A stretch of DNA of 5,941 nucleotides from an uncultured Kiritimatiellota bacterium (GTDB lineage: Bacteria; Verrucomicrobiota; Kiritimatiellia; RFP12; UBA1067): NCBI GenBank assembly GCA_934654805.1, contig CAKUGW010000150.1:1-5941 (forward strand), read 5' to 3'. The first letter of the stretch is position 1. Each line of letters begins with the position of its first letter. The position numbers and the translations under genes were made by a program. The notes under the pieces are model-generated. The model was not told the origin of the DNA. It made no database searches and worked only from the letters and a program-made list of their open reading frames with translations. Positions 1-5,941 of the stretch are shown piece after piece.

Positions 1-1615
1 TGTACTTGTTCAGGCCCTCGAAGCGCTCGTAGGCGATGCTCCGCGCGACCTTGCGCAGAATCGCGAACCCGCGCCCGCGCGCAGCGAACGCGGCGTTCTG
101 CGCGTCAAGCGCGAGGTCGGGATGTGGCGCCACCTCCGAGAGGTCGCCCTCCCAGCGCGCGCCCCGGTCCCAGGCGCAGACCTCCAGGTCGCCCGCCGCC
201 GGGCGGATCTCCAGTGCCACGACCTCGCTCCGCCGCCGGGCCTCGGTCAGGGCGTGGCCGCGGACGTTCGCCAGATGCTCGCCGAGCAGCAGCTCCAGCC
301 GGGCGACGACCGCCTCCGGGCACTTCCGCGCCGCCGCCCACCGCGCGGCGTCCTCGACCGCGCGGTCGATCTCGGCGGGGTCGTCCATCGGCACCGCGCG
401 CAGGAAGCGCACACCGCCGGCCATCGAGCGCCCGGCCACGAGGAAGTGCCGATCGTCGTGCGCGTGGACGTAGCCCATGTCCCGGAGGAGCGCGTTCAGC
501 CGGTAGGGCAGCGAGGCGAGGTCCAGCGTGCCGCTCGCGCCGCGCACGAGCTCGGCGATGATGTCGGAGAGCATCTCCGGCGGCAGGCGCTCCTCCCCGG
601 CCGCGTCGGTGGAGAGGTCGCTGTAGCCGTCCGAGTGCAGGCAGAAGAGCGCGTCCGAGGGGAACGACGCCTCCACGACGTCGGTCTCGTCGTACGTCGC
701 GCCGTCCATGAGGCCCATCGGCAGGCCGCCCCGCCGCCCGGGGTTCAGCTCGATGCGCGATGCGTCGCTGCGCGCGAAGCAGAGCGGCTCCGGCCCGCCC
801 GCGTTCAGGTAGCGGACCTTCTTCGCGCCGAAGTCGGCGAAGAGGACCGTCCCGGCGAGGTAGCAGACGTCCCGGAGGTTCTGGCGGATGAACCGGTCGA
901 GGTCCCGGCAGATGAGGTGCGGCCGGCGCTGGCGCACGCCCTCGCTCGCGGCAAGCCCCTTGAGGTGCGAGACGACGGCCGCCATCGCGAGCGCGGCCGA
1001 CGTGCCGTGGCCGGAGATGTCGCCGAAGACGAGTACGCCCGCCTCGTCCGTCAGCTTCTTCCAGTGGCAGAAGTCGCCGGTCACGATGTCGTGCGGACAC
1101 GAAAGCGCGCTGTAGAAGAGCTTCGGGCCCAGCGCCACGGGCGGCGGCAGGAGTGCGCTCTGCACGTGCGCGGCGACCTCGAGGTCGGCGCGGAGCGCGG
1201 CCTTCAGCTCCGCCGCCTCCCGCTCGGCGCGGTAGCCGCTCACGGCCTGGCGGATGCGCGTGAGCAGCACGTCGCGCCGCGCGTTCTTCGGCACGTAGCA
1301 CGAATGGGCGTCGGCGGCGATGCGCTCCTGCAGCTGGTTCGTCGGCGAGTGGACGAGCGCCGTGAGGAAGACGATCGGGATGTGCGCGTTGAAGCCGCGC
1401 ACCGCCTCGCGGAACGCGAAGCCGTCCATCGTGCCCATCATCACGTCGGAGAGGACGAGATCGTAGGGATGCGCCTGGAGCTCCGCGAGCCCCTTCTCGG
1501 GCGACTCGACCGCCGTCACCTCGAAGCGCGACGTCTTCAGCAACGCCGAGATCGCGAAGCGGGCAAGCCGCTCGTTGTCCACCAGCAGGATGCGCCCTTC
1601 AGTCCTCTCGCTCAT
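1..1615 (-). CDS. REC-PP2C(SpoIIE)-HATPase partner-switch regulator, HsbR-like (3' end cut by window)
   Basis: A cytoplasmic response regulator predicted to dephosphorylate, and perhaps also phosphorylate, a STAS-type anti-sigma antagonist. Three domains are visible in the 538 codons present. REC spans about residues 7-125, with VDNE at 12-15, phospho-acceptor D57 in LSDVMM, T85 and K110. A helical linker follows at 126-150. PP2C/SpoIIE spans about 150-396, with VTGDF (D181), GDISGHG (D199), HSDGYSD (D329) and HDDRHFLV (D387/D388), so all the metal-binding acids of the RsbU/SpoIIE family are present. The RsbW-like HATPase runs from about 410 to the window edge, with an N-box-like EHLAN (E446, N450), a D-x-G in WDRGA (D483) and a late GRGFAIL glycine box, so only a short tail should be missing. 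The start is supported by GGAGG 6 nt upstream. It overlaps the preceding lipoprotein gene by 17 nt and probably shares its transcript. The domain order equals that of Pseudomonas HsbR; the target and sigma factor are not in the window. The acid pocket carries N14 where D is usual. Confidence 0.93.
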   Translation of the reverse strand, partial: MSERTEGRILLVDNERLARFAISALLKTSRFEVTAVESPEKGLAELQAHPYDLVLSDVMMGTMDGFAFREAVRGFNAHIPIVFLTALVHSPTNQLQERIAADAHSCYVPKNARRDVLLTRIRQAVSGYRAEREAAELKAALRADLEVAAHVQSALLPPPVALGPKLFYSALSCPHDIVTGDFCHWKKLTDEAGVLVFGDISGHGTSAALAMAAVVSHLKGLAASEGVRQRRPHLICRDLDRFIRQNLRDVCYLAGTVLFADFGAKKVRYLNAGGPEPLCFARSDASRIELNPGRRGGLPMGLMDGATYDETDVVEASFPSDALFCLHSDGYSDLSTDAAGEERLPPEMLSDIIAELVRGASGTLDLASLPYRLNALLRDMGYVHAHDDRHFLVAGRSMAGGVRFLRAVPMDDPAEIDRAVEDAARWAAARKCPEAVVARLELLLGEHLANVRGHALTEARRRSEVVALEIRPAAGDLEVCAWDRGARWEGDLSEVAPHPDLALDAQNAAFAARGRGFAILRKVARSIAYERFEGLNKY

Positions 1616-2291
1616 GCCAGGCCTCCAGCGTGCCTTCGGAAATGCCCGCGACGTCGGCCGGCACCGGCCGGCGCCAGTCGTGCGTCAGGCGGGCGCTCTT
1701 GACGAGCCGCTTCAGGAACACGGACAGCTCCTCCATGTCGAGCGCGCGGCCCTCCGGCGCGAAGAAGGCGGCGAAGTAGCCGTCCTCGCGGTCGAGGTCG
1801 CCGAACCAGCCCCGCCCCTTCGCCACCACCTCCCGCACGGCCGGGACGCTCTCACCCTCGGCGACGATCGCGTACAGGCGCCCCGGCTCGTGCGACGTCT
1901 CCAGGTAGCGGCGGATCGCCTCGCGGACGTCGGCGGCCGTCGCCGCCGGGCTGACGTAGGGCGCGAAGAGGCGCGGCAGGCGGTAGTCGCGCACGCGCGC
2001 CTCGCGCGTAAAGCCAAACGGCTTGAGCCGCGCCTCGACCGTCAGGAAGATGTTCGTCGCATTGGCATGGGCGTGCCAGTCCAGAAGGCGCGGATAGAAG
2101 TAGAGCAGGTCGTAGTCGGCCGCGTACGGCGGCGTCGCGCTCTGGCAGACGACCCAGCTGCGATGCCCCTCGTAGGGCGACGGCGACTGGCAGCCCGCAA
2201 GGAGCAGACCCATGAGAAACACGCCCCCCAGCGACCCGGCGATCCAGGCCGCATCGTGACACGCGCGAGCGGGAATGGAAGTCATCTTCAT
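1599..2291 (-). CDS. Short lipoprotein, DUF3089 (alpha/beta-hydrolase-like) relative with degenerate nucleophile elbow
   Basis: A 230-residue predicted lipoprotein of unknown function. The N-terminus has a hydrophobic stretch (about residues 14-33) ending in the lipobox LAGC, with lipidated C34, so it should sit in the envelope. The mature part resembles DUF3089 proteins as recalled: a YDLLYFYP strand (60-67) followed by DW (71-72), then RLFAPY (107-112), then a helix and GRLYAIVAEGESVP (137-150), where the family has GRPF-(V/I)-LAG-x-SQG. Here the G-x-S-x-G elbow is at best GESVP (G146, S148), with proline for the last glycine. In an ungapped alignment the serine is lost altogether. Only about 80 residues follow, so the C-terminal part of the fold is short compared with usual DUF3089 proteins. 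It is first in a minus-strand operon and its stop overlaps the regulator start by 17 nt. M3 (ATG at 2285-2283) is an alternative start. The gene assignment is firm; the family assignment is moderate and catalytic activity doubtful. Confidence 0.88.
   Translation of the reverse strand: MKMTSIPARACHDAAWIAGSLGGVFLMGLLLAGCQSPSPYEGHRSWVVCQSATPPYAADYDLLYFYPRLLDWHAHANATNIFLTVEARLKPFGFTREARVRDYRLPRLFAPYVSPAATAADVREAIRRYLETSHEPGRLYAIVAEGESVPAVREVVAKGRGWFGDLDREDGYFAAFFAPEGRALDMEELSVFLKRLVKSARLTHDWRRPVPADVAGISEGTLEAWHERED
1622..1626 (-). promoter_or_regulatory. Shine-Dalgarno site of the REC-PP2C-HATPase gene
   Basis: GGAGG on the minus strand, 6 nt before the ATG at 1615. It lies inside the 3' end of the lipoprotein gene, so the regulator can be translated from a polycistronic mRNA. 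It also decides the start, which places the REC first beta-strand (RILLVD) right after the N-terminus. It is the clearest ribosome-binding site among the four genes. Confidence 0.75.
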
Positions 2292-2305
2292 TTTACTTTC
2301 CGCGC

Positions 2306-2335
2306 ATTATACCAAATAATCGGACGCGACGACGA
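2306..2335 (-). promoter_or_regulatory. Sigma70-like extended -10 promoter for the lipoprotein/regulator operon
   Basis: On the minus strand a perfect TATAAT (2311-2306) is directly preceded by TGG, giving the extended -10 pattern TGnTATAAT. The -35 region is weak: TCGTCG at 2335-2330 with an 18-nt spacer matches 3 of 6 consensus bases. Only 14 nt separate the -10 box from the ATG at 2291, so transcription starting about 7 nt downstream of the -10 leaves a leader of about 8 nt. That would cut into the only SD-like stretch (GGAAAG, 2301-2296). The AT-rich motif stands out in a very GC-rich background. Confidence 0.7.
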
Positions 2336-2445
2336 AGCAGTGATTCGCCCTTTTGTTAAACCCTACCTCCTGCGACGCCCCCTTGCCCCGCGAAGCGGCT
2401 CTGTGTTACAAAACCCCGGTCGCGACAAGCACGCCCCTCCCGCAT

Positions 2446-2474
2446 TTGACCGCACATGCGGGGTTTCGTATAAT
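2446..2474 (+). promoter_or_regulatory. Strong sigma70-like promoter for the helical sensor/hybrid kinase operon
   Basis: TTGACC (2446-2451) and TATAAT (2469-2474) are separated by exactly 17 nt, which is 11 of 12 consensus bases with optimal spacing. The ATG at 2486 lies only 11 nt after the -10 box. The expected transcription start (about 2479-2486) therefore gives a leader of 0 to 7 nt, and no Shine-Dalgarno sequence can be seen. Translation of the first gene is therefore predicted to be leaderless. Confidence 0.82.
2450..2461. repeat. Short inverted repeat in the promoter spacer, possible operator
   Basis: CCGCA-CA-TGCGG is a perfect 5-bp inverted repeat with a 2-nt centre, starting at the last bases of the -35 box and filling half of the -35/-10 spacer. 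A dimeric regulator bound here would block RNA polymerase. The repeat is short and the background GC-rich, so a chance origin is quite possible. Confidence 0.3.
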
Positions 2475-2485
2475 ACGCACCTATC

Positions 2486-3189
2486 ATGAAACGATTTGTC
2501 GGCTGGCGGATCCCGTCCTTCGTGGGCGTGGTCGGTGTTTTTGCCTGCTCGTGCCTCTTCCTGGCGCGGCACTACGACGAACTGGATGCCGGCGCGCGCG
2601 ACGAGGCGAAGCTTCGCCTCGCCTGCGAGAGCCTGCGCACCGGCTCGGACCTTCTGAGCCTGCACATCACGCGCTACGTGATCACGGGCGACCCGGCCGA
2701 GCGCGACGCCTACTTCACCGAGGCGCAGAAGGCGAAACACCGCGACAAGGCGTTCCACCTCCTGGCGGACGTGCAGGGTTCCGGCCGCGTCGAGCGCCAT
2801 CTGCGCACCGCGATGACGCTGTCGCTCGAGCTCATGCAGGTCGAATACCACGCCATGCGCCTCCTGGCGGACGAGAAGGACCTCGCGGCCCTGCCGCCGG
2901 AGGTGCGCGGCTGCCGCCTGACGGACGAGGAAAAGTGCGTGACGCCCGCCGAACGCCAGCGGCGCGCACGCATGGAGATCCTCGGCGACGGCTACGCCTC
3001 CTACAAGCAGCGCATCTACCATGCGCTGGAGGACGCCCTGGAGAGCGTGATCCTCTACGCGGAGAACAGGACCGTCCACGGCTGGGCCGGGCTGGCGGCG
3101 TTCAACGTGCTGGCCGGCGCCAGTCTCCTCGTGATCGGCTGGCTTCTCGGCAGCCACGTCACGGCACATCGTCTGCGGAACTGCGCCCC

Positions 3190-3193
<4 letters not shown>
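2486..3193 (+). CDS. Two-TM membrane protein with periplasmic helical (4HB/CHASE3-like) sensor domain and no output domain
   Basis: A 235-residue protein with an N-terminal membrane helix (about 9-27), an extracytoplasmic domain (28-198) and a second membrane helix (about 200-222), leaving a 13-residue cytoplasmic tail. The loop domain is strongly helical and charged. It contains SDLLSLHITRYVITGD (54-69) followed by a Y-F-x-E segment, a pattern like the ligand-binding helical bundles (4HB_MCP/CHASE3 style) that precede HAMP, kinase or cyclase domains. Here no such output domain follows. C143 and C151 lie in a loop of the ectodomain; C47 is also external. The ATG at 2486 is the only start that retains the first TM helix, and it lies 11 nt from a perfect -10 box. 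The stop overlaps the kinase start (ATGA, 3190-3193), which implies translational coupling. It probably works as a membrane partner of the kinase, perhaps as a co-receptor. The exact family is unassigned. Confidence 0.88.

Positions 3194-5941
<2,748 letters not shown>

Noticed and set aside
122..1702. Long plus-strand open frame (526 codons) opposite the REC-PP2C-HATPase gene
   Set aside because: It is antisense to a gene with three recognisable domains and full catalytic motifs. The product is low-complexity, rich in R, A, E and V, as expected for a shadow frame in GC-rich DNA.
2388..2398. Small hairpin CCGC-GAA-GCGG in the intergenic region as a terminator
   Set aside because: It has only a 4-bp stem and no following T-run on either strand, and it lies between divergent promoters where no transcript needs to end.
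2354..2417. Two similar AT-rich stretches, TGTTAAACCC (2354-2363) and TGTTACAAAACCCC (2404-2417), as a direct-repeat operator
   Set aside because: The match needs a gap and covers few bases; two copies about 50 nt apart are not enough to claim a site.
1575..2489. Plus-strand 304-codon frame across the lipoprotein gene and intergenic region
   Set aside because: It is antisense to the lipoprotein and runs through both promoters; no ribosome-binding site or motif was seen.
2363..3169. Minus-strand 268-codon frame opposite the helical sensor gene
   Set aside because: It is antisense to a gene with two TM helices, a strong promoter and a coupled downstream gene; its composition is that of a shadow frame.

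Overview
The window is a high-GC bacterial fragment, from a genome with a strong preference for G/C at third codon positions, and it is almost fully coding. It holds four real genes in two divergent pairs, all concerned with envelope sensing and signal transduction. The organism cannot be fixed from this sequence. The GC content, the tandem-receptor hybrid kinase and the style of the small helical sensor would fit an uncultured Verrucomicrobiota/Kiritimatiellota/Lentisphaerota-type Gram-negative, but this is a low-confidence impression. A run of 45 G at the right end is most likely a sequencing artefact, so the fragment is probably the end of a metagenomic contig.

Left arm (minus strand, positions 2291 down to 1). 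A short lipoprotein gene (2291-1599) resembles the DUF3089 alpha/beta-hydrolase-like family, but it is short and its nucleophile elbow is degenerate. It overlaps by 17 nt the start of a three-domain regulator (1615 to beyond position 1) with the order REC receiver, PP2C/SpoIIE-type phosphatase, RsbW-type HATPase kinase. That is the domain order of HsbR from Pseudomonas, which controls an anti-sigma/anti-anti-sigma partner switch.

Centre (2292-2485). The 194-nt intergenic region carries two divergent sigma70-like promoters. Each has a perfect TATAAT only 11-14 nt from an ATG, so both mRNAs should be leaderless or nearly so.

Right arm (plus strand, 2486 to the end). A small protein with two membrane helices and a helical periplasmic domain, but no cytoplasmic output domain, overlaps by ATGA a very large hybrid sensor kinase. 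The kinase has a signal peptide, two tandem periplasmic substrate-binding (Venus-flytrap) domains, one TM helix, HisKA, HATPase and a REC domain. It resembles BvgS/EvgS without the PAS domain. It stays open to the window end and runs into the poly-G tract.

Working model (inference): the helical protein and the BvgS-like kinase form a split periplasmic receptor. Its phosphoryl output may feed the REC domain of the divergently encoded phosphatase/kinase switch, which would set the phosphorylation state of a STAS anti-sigma antagonist encoded elsewhere. The lipoprotein would be an envelope accessory of the same circuit. No sigma factor, STAS protein or HPt domain is visible in the window.
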